Below the pieces are notes generated by a model. It did not search any database. It saw only the letters and a list, made by a program, of their open reading frames with translations, and had not been told where the DNA came from. A stretch of DNA of 64,000 nt from Polydactylus sextarius (taxonomy: Eukaryota; Chordata; Actinopteri; Polynemidae): NCBI GenBank assembly GCA_016801845.1, contig CM028919.1, forward strand, positions 1,950,001-2,014,000, in the 5' to 3' direction. Below, one piece after another: positions 1 to 14,500 of the stretch. The position numbers were made by a program, and so were the translations under genes. How positions within the stretch are numbered: position 1 is the first letter of the stretch; each line of letters begins with the position of its first letter.

Positions 1-2123
1 CTTGGCTGCGACCACAGCTCAAATTCATCTTATTAACACATTCCACTGGTTTCTAAATGTTTTCCTGGATACAAGAGGAAACATTATTTGGCATATGTTT
101 CAAATAATATACACCACCTTCTTTCAGAGTGTTATTCAGTGTGTTATTCTGTCCTTAATAACACTGAATTCTGCTGCTGGTCAAATGCAACCTGTATGAG
201 TTTTTTTTTTTTTTTTTTTTTGATGAGTTTTTGTTTTTTAATTCAGTTTGTGTTGAATAGTAACACTGCTTTATTTAAATATAGATAGACAGAGAGATAG
301 ATGGATGGATGGATGGATGGATGGATGGATGGATGGATGGATGGATGGATGGATGGATGGATGGATGGATGGATGGATGGATGGATGGATGGATGGATGG
401 ATGGATGGATGGATGGATGGATGGATGGATGGATGGATGGATTTAGATAGAAGGCACATAGTGACTCATTTAAACATTTATGGATTCGACTGACTGAGTC
501 TGTGTCACACAGAGCAACATGCTTAATGCTCCTAAGTGTACTCAAGTTAATATTATCAGTCATTTCTATAACACAAACGTACACAAAGACACACACAAGA
601 CGGGGGAGTGTGCGGTAAAGTGAGAAGACCAATGTACTGCATCTGAGAATAACAGAACAATTGCCTTCCCTCCAGCAGCCTCTAAAAGGCTGTCATAACA
701 ACTAGTTTGAGAGCAAACTATGTGCACTGCACTAACAGCAGCATTAACAGCTACATCGGGAGTATGGCTTGTTATGAAATCAAGGAGGGACAAATGTCAG
801 ACATCTCCACTTGTGCTTTCTTAGCCCGTTTTTCCTGCTCCCTGCCAGTTACACAGCAAAATCTGAAATCTACAAAAAAAAAGGAAATATTTACTAAGTC
901 AACTGAGTCAATCAAATTACATTTCAGGATGAAATACCTGACACATGAAATGAACTACTTAATCTTTAACATTTCGTCAAAAGACAAGTAAACCAAGATT
1001 AAGACTCTGATGAAGAAAATGATTTTCCAAACTTTTACTGCAAACATAATGCAGCTGTCAGTGCTGCTACATTCTGATGTTCCTAATGTCTATCTGCTCA
1101 ATTTGTGTACAAAGCGTGTGCTTGAAGCTTAGCGGTGTTCTTCAGACAACATCCCATAAAAAAGACAACATCCAATAACGATAATGATAATGAGACTGGT
1201 AGACAGCTGGAACACCTGCTACTGCCTAAATGAGATAAGCTCTGAATAAAAGGTTTTGTCTACTTTAGTGATCCAATGACTGTTTGTCACTGGATACAAA
1301 CCAAACAGACAAGTTTTAATGCAAAGTCTTATTCAACAAGCTGAACGTGCAGATTCACAGCTGGAGCTTGTTGTTAGTAAAGCACTTTCCACCACTGTTC
1401 ACAAGGTGATTTAGCTGCTTGACTTGTTGAACTATTAATAAGAAACGTCCTGTAGAACTATACTGGCTGTCTGCTTGCTGGAAACGTTATGTGACGTTAC
1501 CTGTTCTGGAAGAAACAGTTTAATGGACTGAATTCAAATACAGTCCACTTTGATTGATACAAGAGACGGCATGTCAACTTCCGTCACCTTCCTCCTCTAG
1601 ATGTTCGTTGCACAAAGATCAGTCACAACTGACAACAAGAAAATATCCTTTTGTCAAAAGACTTACACCCCTCCTTATTAGGGACATGTGAAGACGCCTA
1701 CCAGTTACTGAATGAATACAACGATGTACGCAAAATTTATGCGTAAAATCATTATGATAATTGTAGCAGTAATTGTAGCATTAACCATGAGAATACTGGG
1801 GTTGTTCTGGCTCTTTGTGATGACTTTAGCCTTTGTCTTTAGATAACACATTAAAAATCTATTATGTGCCTGCATGACAGGCCTTCTGTTCCCAGTGTGT
1901 GAAGGGTTCACAGAGGTAAAAATTAGATAAAAATGAAGCCACATAAAATATTTACTAAATGTTATAAACCTAGTCTAACCCTTCTCTTTCTTTCTTGACA
2001 AAAACAACATATTAGATAAATGCAATGCTCCCATTGCATTACTGTGAAGCACATGTAAAAATATTTTTATACAGACTCAAAGCAGTAAACATAATGTTAG
2101 AGATCCAGTGTATTTGGACTTGC
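1..2123 (-). other. adck1: ADCK1 intron, left part
   Basis: Intron sequence downstream (in gene direction) of the last ADCK1 exon in the window. The next expected coding segment, the conserved glycine/alanine-rich part of the UbiB kinase fold, is not found on the minus strand here, so the intron continues past the left edge. Apart from the ATGG microsatellite I see only AT-rich sequence. Confidence 0.6.
301..443. repeat. (ATGG)n microsatellite
   Basis: About 36 uninterrupted ATGG tetramers, preceded by a short GATA-type imperfect run. The repeat is open in several frames on both strands, which only reflects the 4-nt period. Many fish LINE 3' tails end in GATGG repeats, so it may have been seeded by such a tail; that is inference. 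Confidence 0.97.
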
Positions 2124-2327
2124 CTCTTTGCCAAGGTCTTCTCTGATGACCTGCTGGATCTCCTCCATGCTGCTCTGAGGAGCGCGGCTGTGGAGCACCT
2201 TCAGTGTGGACGTGTACTCCTCAGGCAGCAGGTAGTCCAGAGCACCGAGGTGCTGGCCCACCTTGATGAACGTACCACGGTTGGCACAACACAAATCAAG
2301 AAGACGCTCCGCCGACCGCCGATGCAC
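2124..2327 (-). CDS. adck1: ADCK1 coding exon 3 (KxGQ motif)
   Basis: 68 codons, phase 0 at both ends. The acceptor reads AACCTGTAG. The exon ends GACCTTGGCAAAGAG and is followed by GCAAGT, a GC-AG type donor; no GT donor is available at that point. It encodes CCANRGTFIKVGQHLGALD, the UbiB KxGQ region, followed by a segment ending REDLGKE where vertebrate ADCK1 continues into the next exon. Confidence 0.93.
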
Positions 2328-4091
2328 CTACAGGTTATTAAAAAGAGACAGAAAATAACAGAATGTCAGATGTCTGAAGAATCAGAAAGCCTCATTCTCC
2401 CTGGAGGAATGACTGCACAAAAGACATTTCATGGAATTCATGGTATTTGTCATACAGGCATTAACAAATGTCTGTATGACATAGAGACACTTGTCAGGAA
2501 TCATAATCATCCATAGAAAAATTGATTGCAATCAAGTCATTAGTTAGAAGCTAGTTTACTGTGATTTCATTACATTTACATTTCATTTTTGGCCATTTCT
2601 CAACATAGAGACCAAGGACAGGAAACTTAATCATTCACCTCATTCACCGTCACATTTCAACTCCAGAAGTATGGTAAATTATGACCTGACCAGATTCAGA
2701 CTCTTCTGCAGTCCTTCCACACCCAATATGGCTGCAAAGCAGCAGTTAGTATTTAAATGTGAAAAAAGACTTAACATTGACTTAACATTTAGAGTGATAA
2801 TTATCTGTACTGAGTGTTAAGAACATTTTTATCGTGAAAGCATCTTTAGGCCATGTCGCCCAGGTCCTGCAAAGCTCGAAAAAAAGCTCTGAGAGAAGAA
2901 AAAATGAAACGAGGGTTTATCAAATTGTCCAAACTTCAACTGAAGTAAACAAGTGGTTTCTACGGGAACAGGTCAGCAGGCAGCTAAGCACAGGAAGCAC
3001 TTCAGAGTAGAGAGCAAGGAGATTGAGCAACCTGCTAAATCAAACACAACAAGACACTGCATGAACAAAGCACTGCCACTCCCCAGTGACTGCAGCCAAC
3101 ACAAAGAGAGCGTGGACATGCTGAGACGTCCAGTGAGGACATCAGCTCAGGAGTCACTTTAAAGAAACTAAGAACTATCTGTAACTATAAACAAGGATGA
3201 TCCCAGTGTTGTATGTTGAAGTTGACACTAACACAATCAGTGTCACCTCTTGCAGTGAAAATGATGAGAACCCCACCACCTCATTGATCTCCACCCCTCC
3301 CACACTGACCAGCTCCACCAACCAGATAAATGAGAGTACAGCCCTGCTGGACTGTGATGAATTCAAGGAAATGACCCAGGCCAGGCTGTCTGAACCCACA
3401 GGAAGTCTGAGGGAAATCCTACTCTCATACTGTGAGGCTGTGTTCGCCATACAGATTCGTTTTTGATTGTTTTTCCATGGATTTCTATTCATATCAGCTG
3501 CTGGATGATCGAGTGTGAAAACCCTCAAGTCATGACATGTATCAAAGATGTTGATGTAATTGTATGGACAGAAACATGGTGTCAGAATGATCTGCTCACT
3601 CGATGTCCTCCAGCATATTATGAAGTCACGGCACTCTATAAAATTAGGCTTTTACCATCAAATCACAGGTGAACCGCAGTAAATCACACATTTGCTTAAG
3701 TCAAGAGTAAATCCTTGGTAAATAAATGAGAGAGATCTATACTGCTTAGCTATTTATATACTCCAGTATCAAATGAGACACTGTGTCTGTAGTGTTTGTG
3801 TGTGTGTGGTGGTCCTGTCCCGTCTGTCCTATTTGAACCAGCTGGAAGTGATAATGCTTACAGAGAGCTCCTCTCCTGAGACCAGCGCAAATAAAAAGCC
3901 GTGAAATTAGCTCCCCTTAACCTCTGTAACCCCACTACACACACCATGAATACACCCTAGCGAGACACACACACACACACTCCCCTGGGACAATTTGACA
4001 TGAGTGTCATCTGGGCAATGATGACCAAGCAATGACAGAAACAAGTCGCCAGAGATTACCAGATGAGCCTTTCTGCTTAAAGATATATATA

Positions 4092-4169
<78 letters not shown>

Positions 4170-7100
4170 CAGACTGTCATCAGACAATCAAAGCCACCCA
4201 GTCTGTGATGAAGCAGAGACAATAAATACTATCACAACAAAATGCAGTTATTTCTTTTTATTCTATTATTCTTTCTTCTTTTTTAAACCAAAAAGCACAT
4301 TTTAAGTCGGCCTTTATGATAATTAAGTAATTTTTTTTTTTACAAGATGTATAATTGCTCTTTAACTTTATTTCAGAAGACATTTTTTTTTATTTATTTG
4401 CAATATCGACGAATGTTTTCTGGATTTTAACGAAACAAAGTTCATAAATAATTCATATTCTGAAAAGATTATTCAATCTTCTTTTGTTACATTATAATTT
4501 ACTTTCAGCATTTGAACTAAAAAAATATAACATTTCATTAAAAAAAACATGAAATATTTTAAAATTGAAGCAGTAAACTCCATCATCATGCTGACAGTAT
4601 AACAGTAATGATGAATAATGACACTGGAATCAACAATTTAAGGAGAAATGTCTTTTATATGTAATTATTATAATGTTCTCACATCCAGGAGATTATATTA
4701 CTTATATTGCTGCTGTAGTTCTAATATTTGATTATATTGTGTTATTATGATTATTTTGATTATTGTTATTATAGTAATCTGTTAATGTTTAAAAACCCCT
4801 GCAGAAGAAAATTAATTGCAGTTTCTATCCATTAGTTTGGAATGAATGTTGACTGAAGTTTTGTTTTTAACTCCAGAGAAAATGAAGAGATAGCCTTATC
4901 CATAATGATGTTATTCGTTTTTCATCATTTCTGAGTCCTAGCAACAAATCAGTGATTTTAATCCAAAACAACAGCCACATCACCTGAAGTCATGTCAGAT
5001 CTATTTCTGGCAGAATGTTCATGGATGCTGATCAGGGGTCTGATAAGAATGAGGATCTGGCATCAGTTTGCCAGCTCGTAGTCTAATCATCAGATTCATC
5101 ATTACTGCTCTCTGCTCTCTTCTAGTAATCAGTATGCTTTGTCCGACGGAGGCGGGCTCACAGCTTGAAGATGACATCACCATGGCAATGCTGCTCGCTG
5201 ACAGCCTGAGGGAAACGCTGCTCACGGATAGGCTGACGCTAGCCACCACCCACCATCTCCACACATGCGCCATCCAATCAAACGAGCCGTTAGCAAATAA
5301 GACACACGGGTTAATTTGTGGTACATCACATAGACATAGGAGCTCAGTGTTGAATGCCTCTGGGTCTCTCCCCACTTATTTTCTTCACACAGTTGGCAAG
5401 GACAGTAAATAAAATGCTGGAGGCGTGTGAGTGTGTGTATGGGTGTGGGCGTGTGAGGGGGAGAGGGGGGGGTCATCTCTGTGTTTGTGTTGACAAATAG
5501 TGAGTGTGTGTGCTTTGGGGATAGTGTGTAATGGATGAGCGCCGGTGAGTGGACGAGGGACAGGAGATAGATGGATAAAGCAGAGAAGAAAAAGGATGGT
5601 AAAGATGAGAGAGAGAGGGAACCTCATAACGTTGTTATTATAGTTATACAGCTGGATCAACTTCCAGCTGCAGTCATTTCTTCAGGTTACGTTCCGTATT
5701 AAAATGTCAGTTCACAGTTTACACAACTGACTGAGCACGAACTGCAGGAAGTTCAACAACATGAAGAATCAGATGCTTATGTCTCCATCTCAGAGTGAGA
5801 ATCTTCGGGAATCTCATGGCTGGATTTGATTTCAATTACTAGTCTCTGTGTGATCAATAATCAAAATCAATAATTGACTCAAGATCTATTTGTGTTGCTA
5901 AATAGAAAGTGGACACTATTTTCCTCTAGTTAATGAGGAAAAGTAGTTTTGAGCGAGTTTGTTACAAAATAAAATTTGATTTTCACCTTGATTTTCAAAC
6001 TTGAAACTCGTTCTTCTGCCATCTGGAAACTTGTCTTTACTGTTCTGATCTTACAACGCAGTCGTGAAAAAAATAGTGTATTGTTGTGAGGCGAAGACGA
6101 GGGAGAGACAGTTCTGCCTCTTTGCCGCAGTGGTTCAGACACTGATGGTCACTGTGAATGGTCACTGTTCGAGTGAAATAAAACCACAACGCATGAAAAA
6201 CGTCCGTGATGAACAAAATAAAGCTCGTTTGTTTTTACTGACAGTCTGCCGCTGTGATTGTGTGTTACTGTATTTAACTGTGCTGTCACAGCTTCTATGT
6301 TGTTGTATTTCTGCGTTGGTTGGTTAGCCTGTTAGCCGCGCCCCTGTGCTGCTAAGTTTAGCAGCCAGTCAAGATCAGGATGGACAGACATCAACATAAG
6401 ACACGTGACATGTCAAGAAATATGATACAAAAAAAAATTGCAGAGAGTGGATTTATTATTGGAAAGATTAACCAACTGAATCAGGCTAGCTGGTTAGCAT
6501 GCTCTTGGTGAGTCAGGGAATGAACCTTAATGCTGAGATCACAGTGATATTTACACTTTGGTAAGTTGTTCATGCTAACATAGATTTGTAGTAACTTTAA
6601 GACAATTCACAAGTTACTATGAAACTCCTATGCATTCACACCGAGTGATATAAAAGAAAACAGCACATTGGATGTAATGAGGTTGGAGCAGAGCTGGTGA
6701 ATCTTTGACCAGATTACAAAAATATACAATTAATATATTTAATTGTTTATTGCATAATATATTATATCAGATGAAACCAACAAGCATATAAAGTCATGTT
6801 CCTGATAGATCACTGTCTCATGTGAACACAGAGCAGAGTTGTCTACTGTCATCTTGAAAGCCTCCCCAGAGTGGACACAGCACTCATCACTCATGTTTTC
6901 CTTCAGTACCATATTCAGTCTACATGTCTGAGTGAATATTCTGATATTATTCTCTGAGAATATTGAGCTGTGCTGCCTCTAGAGGACGCCACTGGACCTT
7001 TAATATTTTAGGCTTCTGATCCCTCATAGTTTAGAGTTGTGTGAGTTGTGTGAGTGATGAAGTAAACTCAGACTGTCATGGGACACCTCGAGAGTCTCAG

Positions 7101-8521
7101 ATCTTCTGTTCTGCTAAAATCTGAATGAGCATTCAGTGTTATAAACAGCAGCAGCTACAGTTTATAAATAACCTTCTCAGTTTTGGACAAAGTGCTCTTG
7201 TTGGATGAGGACTGGTGCTTGGCTGCTTGATCTTTTTGTTTCTCTATAACTCACTCTCTCTTTACATAATTAAAGCGTTGGCCCCGGGGCCAATTCCCTG
7301 CAGTGCAGGTCTGTGGACGGCCTTCCGATGCCATTAAGCACAGATGGTGAATTGTTTTCTAGGAATCACTCCGCCCCTTCCTTTGTGCTTCCTGATTGTT
7401 GGCGAATGTTGCAGGAAGAAGTGGCCTACACAGCAGTTAGATCACTTCACTATTGACACACAGACGCAGACAGACACACTTCAGAGTGTGTCTGAAGGCA
7501 CTGCAACTCTGTGATTTGGCGTCTGTCTGTCTGTTTTATATCAGCTGACACCAGCAGTTGTGTGACTGCAGAGTTTTGGTTAAATCACTGTGAATCATTT
7601 GAAATGAGCTGACCCGAGGCTTCCACACTTGTTAGTGTTTTAAGAGAGTTCCCATTCCATGTTATTAAAGGGATGATTCAACATTTTAGCGAACAAGATG
7701 AAATTTGGACAAGCTAGCTGTAACCATGCCCATGACTCCAACTAAAAATAAACCCGCCTGTACATACAGGGTTTGTTTCCTCTAATGTTTTTACTGTTCA
7801 TGTTGACCATTAAAAGAGATCTGCCTAATGCATTTTTTACGTAAGATATGCGGTTCTTGATTTGAGTAAAATGTGGATATTTTTAGATAATTGATATTCA
7901 GTAATATATCCCTGTAGATAAATAATTTTTGCAGTGTGTAGCAGGAGTCAAAGGTGTGAGTATGAAGCGTGCAGCTGGACAGCAGAGAGCAGGGCCTATA
8001 CTGGGAGCCCAGCTGCAGTAATTGATTTCTGGTGCCACACCAGAGCTAAATGACTGGGATTAGTGGAGTATGAACAAGGCCTATTTATTATTGGGGTGCT
8101 CATGATTAGCTCGTTACTCAGCTCGCTGAGCCTCATCTAGCTGCCTGTCGCAGGGGAGGGGGACTGTGTGTGGATGTGTGTGTTTGTCTGGAGATTTAAG
8201 CCCGTGTAGTCAAGACGCCTCGTCTACAAGTATTATAGCAGCGAAGCTCGAGGAGCTAGCGAAGTCATTCACAAAAATACCCTCGAGCGTTTAATACAGT
8301 GATACAGAATGTATCTCATACCTCCGCTGCTCCGCGTATTAACAATGTCATTTATTTTAACACAGCCCAACAGCAGTACAACAAGGAGGAAAAATACCAG
8401 CTATTTGTTATCTCTTACAGCCAAGAGTAGACGTAAGCTCTCACTGTGCTTCTGTGATGCTGCCGTTTACTCTCACTGTGATACATAACGAAATGGCAGA
8501 AATATGAGACTCAATGTCAAC

Positions 8522-8552
<31 letters not shown>

Positions 8553-11500
8553 GTAGAAGAAGATGAAGAAGGGACGAGAGAACGAGAGGTAGTGGTGCTG
8601 GGGGTGATTTTTCACTGCGAGCCACAGTTAATTTCATGCTCTGCATTTTATTGTCATGCTTCAGTAATTGTGCCTCAATGCCACACAAACGGCACAAACG
8701 CTCTTCCGCCTCGAGCCACTGGATATTAAGAATCAGTATGGATGTGTAAGACTTTCCTCCTGTAAAGGGAAAAAAAAAACAGCTGCATGGGCCGTCTGTG
8801 CAAAGAAGCTCATTACTACCTGTAGTTTTACTGTAAGGTGACCTCTAGTGGTTGGAGTAAATGTGACAGGAAGTGATGTAATATACAGAACAATGAAGTG
8901 GTCAACAAAACACAGGACGCTTCAACAAGGAAGATCAGTGTTTTCTTTCATGTAAGATTATTTCACAACCTTAAACACATTTATTACAGTTACCTTGACA
9001 ACAAACCCTGAGTTTGGGTCAAACGGACAAATGACCTGCAGTGTATGGAGCAGCGTCATGTGACATGTGCTGACCGTGACATGTGACATGTGTTCATTAC
9101 AGATAATGATACATATCACAATGTAGTGCATTTTATATTGAGTCGTTTATCAAAATCATTTTCTGTAAAGATGTTATCTGGTAAATTAGGGTTGTGTCTA
9201 CAGATATAACGATATGATGATCTCCCTCCATCTTTGTGAGTCTTTGACATGTGGTGTGATCTATCAAGATCTGAGGCTGTGATTTGTTTTGAGCCCTCCA
9301 CTGTATTTTTTTGTGGCTATCGCCCAGAAATTCACGGGAAGTAAAAGAGGCTAAGTGGTATTGAATTTGTTGTGGGGTCTAGTCCGAGTCCACGTCTTGG
9401 TGGAAATCAGTCCGCTCTGTGTCACCTCCACTCTGATCCGTGTTTGCTTTCAGTTGCATTCATGCTCATGGTCCGTCTTACATCTGTGCCTTCAGAGCGG
9501 CGTCCATTAAAACAAAAACTGTCCCTGTAAAGAGTGGAATTATGACAAAACAAAAGAAACAACTGAGTCACACAACATATACGTCAGAGCCGTGATGGTC
9601 GACCTGTTGTGAGTAACACTGGTTTTACCCAGTGATGTGGTAATAAATGAACCTGATTGACAGCATCACTGATTTCTCAAGCCTCATCTTGGGCTGCATG
9701 TTTGGCCTGTGAAGCTTGTGTTTTACAGGACCTTGGTGTTGCTGATTGATCTATGGACAGTGAATATTGTATAAATCACCTTTAATCATGAATGGATTTT
9801 TTTCCTCTTGAATAAGAAAACTGACATCAGTTGGCTGTACATTCAATGATAAGCAGCATATTTTGATGCTGTATATTGAGATTTAGAGGCTATAATAAGC
9901 GTTGTTAGACCTGCTGACACCCAGATCGTTCTGGCCTGCTGAACAGAAGTATCATGAATTTAGCGTTTAGCTATGATGATGATGGAAAGAAGTGGTGAAT
10001 AAAATGACAGCTGTGTGCAAAAACGTATGGCTCACGCTAGCGGCAGTGCTTCTAATAGGATGACGTCACCCAAGTGTGGCTGTTGACAGCACGAGAGAGT
10101 CGGGAAGAAAAGAGCAGCACATTCTCCCAGCAGCAGTTAAACAGCCTCTCCCTGCAGACTGAGACAGAAAACATCCATAACAAAGGCACCGGGGGTGTTA
10201 GTGGTGAAAGATATGCAGCCTGATGCAGTCATGGTCGGCGCAGGGTTTCAGCGTGTGATTGAAGCACTTGAGCCACGCTACAACATCCACTCTCACCAAC
10301 ACTAACGTGATGTAATGTGATTAATGCAATTCAGTTCCATTTATATAGCACCAAATCACATCAATCTAACAATATTCTAGAGAGAAACCAACAACATTCC
10401 TACAATGAGAAACCACAGAGAGATAGTAGAAACAACTCATCTATAATGTTACAATGTTTACTGAAAAATAATAAAACAGCATTTTTATTAAACATGTTTA
10501 TTGGCAGATATTTGGTTAAAGTGGTCACGATTGACTGTGCAGATAAATGAACTCTAACCAACTGAGTTTTCTCTGAACATAGTTTCAGTGGCGGAGGTTT
10601 CAATGTAAGTCAATACCTCAATAATTCACCATCACAAAGTGCTTTAATGGCCAGATCTTACATATCAACTTTAAAGATATAACTATAGTTTTAGAAACCT
10701 ATTGTTTTAGATGCATTTCAGTTTGTTCTCCTACAGTAGATGTGTTGGCCTAGTTTTTTTTATTATAAGTCTTAGCAAATGTAAATCTGGTGATTCCACT
10801 AACCTTTGAAACTGAAAAAAAAAAAAACAGCTTGAGGCCTGTTTTGTCATGCATTTGGAATAATTATGTACACACCATTTAATAACTCTACCCAAACACC
10901 AGATGAGTAACTCTAGGCTATGGTCACTTCCTTCTCTTTTTAATTCAAGACAACTCTGATGATTTCTGAACTAAAATGAAATGTACATGGAAAGTAACCT
11001 CCGTCTGACTCTAGGCCCGATTCCTTTATTCCTTTTTTTTTTTTATTTCTTGATGGCATAAACTGAATTAATTGAGTGGAAATGTATCTGTGATGCACTT
11101 GTTGTTGTTGAATTCCTGAGGAGGGTAAAGCCTGCAGACTGACGCCACAGCTCCAGCGAGCAGGTTAAAGATTTTGTGCAGCAGTGTGCAGCAGTGTTTG
11201 CCTGCAGTGACACAGTGCACGTGGTGGAGCGAACACAGCGTGGGGCTTGTTGCTGACAAAGCTAAAATGATTAATAGGCCGAAGTAATCAGATGACTTTA
11301 TGACAAATTTATTTCCAAATGATTTGTTTGCTTGTGCTCGTGCAAAATGTACCGCGAAACAGAACACCACTCCACTTCTACAGTCAGTTCTGTCTAACGC
11401 CATGAAAACTGATGAGTAATATATGGCAGAGCAGCGTAGCTGTTTGCTGGGAGCTGGTAGATGCAGAGAAAACAAGCCACGGATTTAAAAGTAAAATGTC

Positions 11501-14500
11501 AATCACCTGCACCGGTAACTAGAACTTAACATTCTTCAAAAGACGGGCTCGAGACTAAATGACACACAGAGCAGTTGCTATAGGGACAGAGGATGTTATA
11601 TCACTGTAAAACAGTGCGTTCAAATCTGCTGGAGTCTAGTACCAAAATTATTTCAAGCCCCATGTAAGACTTGACAGTGTCAGAGACTAAAATTAGACAC
11701 ACTTTACATTATATCGTCCATTGCACTGATACCAGTATCAGCTGCTCTCTGTTGAATGTAAAACAGTTCATCTAAATCAACTGCCAGCTGAGCACATGTT
11801 CATGTATTATCAGTGCTGCATTTACACTTTGATGTTTCATGTTCCGGTCAATCTTGATATTATTTTCCCATCGCTACAGTTTTATTGCAACTGTCACTTT
11901 GTGTCTCTTATCTTCTGCTCAAAGTGCAAATCTGCGGACGAGGTTTCTGCAGCAGTCGGAGCTAAATATTCAACACACCCACACCCGAAGCAACACTGAC
12001 TGATGTGTCAGCGCAAAAACACACACACCGACCCATACTCATACCCATACGAGTACTCCATAATATAATCCTACACCATATTTTTTTATGGATAAATGGA
12101 CTTTGTCTTTGTGATGTTTTTGCGTTACAGTATCACATTCTTCCACCAGTGGTGTAATTGCATTGTAATTGACTATCCCCCAACTGCTACAGCATCAAAA
12201 ACACTTTTATTAATTTGTTATTTTCATAATTTGTGCCAAACTCATTTAAGTTGTAATGTACTGTAGCATCACGCAGCTATAGACCATCATAAACCTGTGT
12301 TTATTTTCTGACCAGGTTTTTGATTTGTGTTTTATCTGGTCGACAATGACCGATCACCCCGACCGTTTACGTCAGCTGTCGTAAAGCGAGCACGCCGCGA
12401 GCACGCGGATGATGCAATCCCCTCAGCAGTGTGGAAATATCTTAAACTAGAAAGAAAAAAAAAAAAAAAAACAGTCCAACAGTGAGTTGCAGTATCTGCA
12501 GTACGATGTCTTTTTTTTTTGTGTGACGGTAGCAGTGGAGCTGCGTTCAATACGTCCAGATTTATGAAAAAAAAAAAAAAAAAACAGGAAGAATAAAGTG
12601 TATTCATTTTCTTTTTGTGACTGAATGAAGCTATAATAAATCAAATGGATTAATGGAAGACAAAAAAACAAGTATTTGATGAAGACTCAGTATCAGCAGA
12701 TACTCAATATTAATAATAATAATAATAATAATAATAATCACAGTGGCATCAGGAGTCAGAAAAACTAGGACATTCATATGTATTTTAGATTTAATTGACA
12801 TCCAACTGACAACTATATGTCTGGTCAAAAACACTGAGCTGAGACCACATCTAGTTCTTTCCTATATGACACCAGACATCATCACTTTAACAACTTTAGC
12901 AGCTACTGTTTACTTTCATCTTCTTCAGATGCTGCTGTCAAGCATTTGCTCACACTTTGATTCTGGTGAAAGAAAAATACTGAGGAAAGAAAAAGTAATG
13001 TTTAAGACATCAAACATTTTATAGAAGCATCACATAGTCTATTATCTCTGTCATTATGCTTCGAATAAATACAGTCACAACTCAACAGAAAAAATAAATA
13101 AAATCTTGGCTGTTGAATAACACTGGTACCACGGTACATTATCTACAGAAGTCATCACTGTTTGAGGCAGTAGTAGCTGCAGGCTACACTGATCTACGGT
13201 CTACGGGCTGCAAACTACAAGCTACTCTGTCTTTTCTTATTATTAATGACACATCAGGTTTGCGTGGACAGTGCTTGAAAAACATATCTCAACATTCAAA
13301 TCTCATGCTCTGAGGCGTCGTAGCAGCTGTCGTGTGACGCCGTTGCCCTGAGTGGCACAGAGACAACGGCACTAACAAACAGTATCTGAGCTGCTGCTGC
13401 TGCTGCTGCTGGAGCTACAGATCAGCTTGTCAGCTAAGATCTAAGTACAGCAGGCAGCTGGGGAGCAAATGTTAAACGTTCCCTCTTCTCCATATCCCTC
13501 AAGGATTTTCCCACCTCAGACTTGTTTGGCTGATAAGCTGCCGCTGTGAGCTCATCAAGGTCAGCTATTCTCTAACCCCGTCCCAGTATTTACATAGCGT
13601 GTCCCTCAGAAGAGTCAGGAGAAGGAGTGATGGTGGGCACTTATCTGAGCTGAACATTGACCTTTTTTTCTGTGGAGGATCAGCTGTTCTGACACACACT
13701 GGGATGAGGTCAGTGCTGACATCTGCTGATAAAAAGGTGAAGTACATTCCTGTCTCATATCATTTTCTGTAGAATGGAGTTAATACCACGTCACTTTGAA
13801 CTACAGATGAAAAGTACTTTTACTATTACTGCTGAGTTTTTTATATATATATATATATCAATCTATAAGAACTTTATTCTTGATTCAATTCAGAGAATAA
13901 TTTTGCTCTTTCGAGGGCAGCAGATTCTAGCAGATTTATTCGTTCACCATTCATCACACAATTAAAACATTCTAATAATGATAAAATGGCATTAGAGACC
14001 AGGAAATTATAAATATACATAAAAAAGAAATTGCCGAGTGCAGCAGTAACTGTAGTAAAAAAAAACTTTAACGTAAAGGGTTACCATTTGGTATCCTGGG
14101 AGTATGTTTCTACCTAGATTCATTTTATTTTTAGATTTTATTTTTGCCTTTTAGTTACAGACTAAACCCACAAGCTTCAACTCTTTTTAAATTACAATGA
14201 TCTCTCATTCATACAGTACATATAGTAGTTGTTTAGGTCTGTGGACATCAGAGACAACAGTGACAACATTATTATACCAGGCCTTCTTTGACTCTTACAA
14301 GCAAATCAAGACTGAAATCCAGACCATGTGGAACACAATCCTGATGACAGAACACAAATCATAATACCTTAAATCTTTGACACACTGAAAATGTTCAATA
14401 AAAAAATAATATTCATTTGTTTTCCTCTAATACCGACAATAGATGTTGTAGATATCAATACTTCCAGTCTTACTAGACAAGATACAACACACTCCAAACT

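Noticed and set aside
243..632. Open frames with SIHPSIHP and MDGWMDGW repeats
   Set aside because: Direct translation of the ATGG microsatellite; no splice, promoter or homology support.
3197..3466. 89-residue plus-strand open frame
   Set aside because: No recognisable domain. It lies beside a LINE endonuclease remnant and is probably decayed element sequence.
5019..5412. Overlapping open frames of 114-118 residues on both strands
   Set aside because: Opposite-strand frames of similar length with no homology or splice context point to chance openness of a GC-balanced block.
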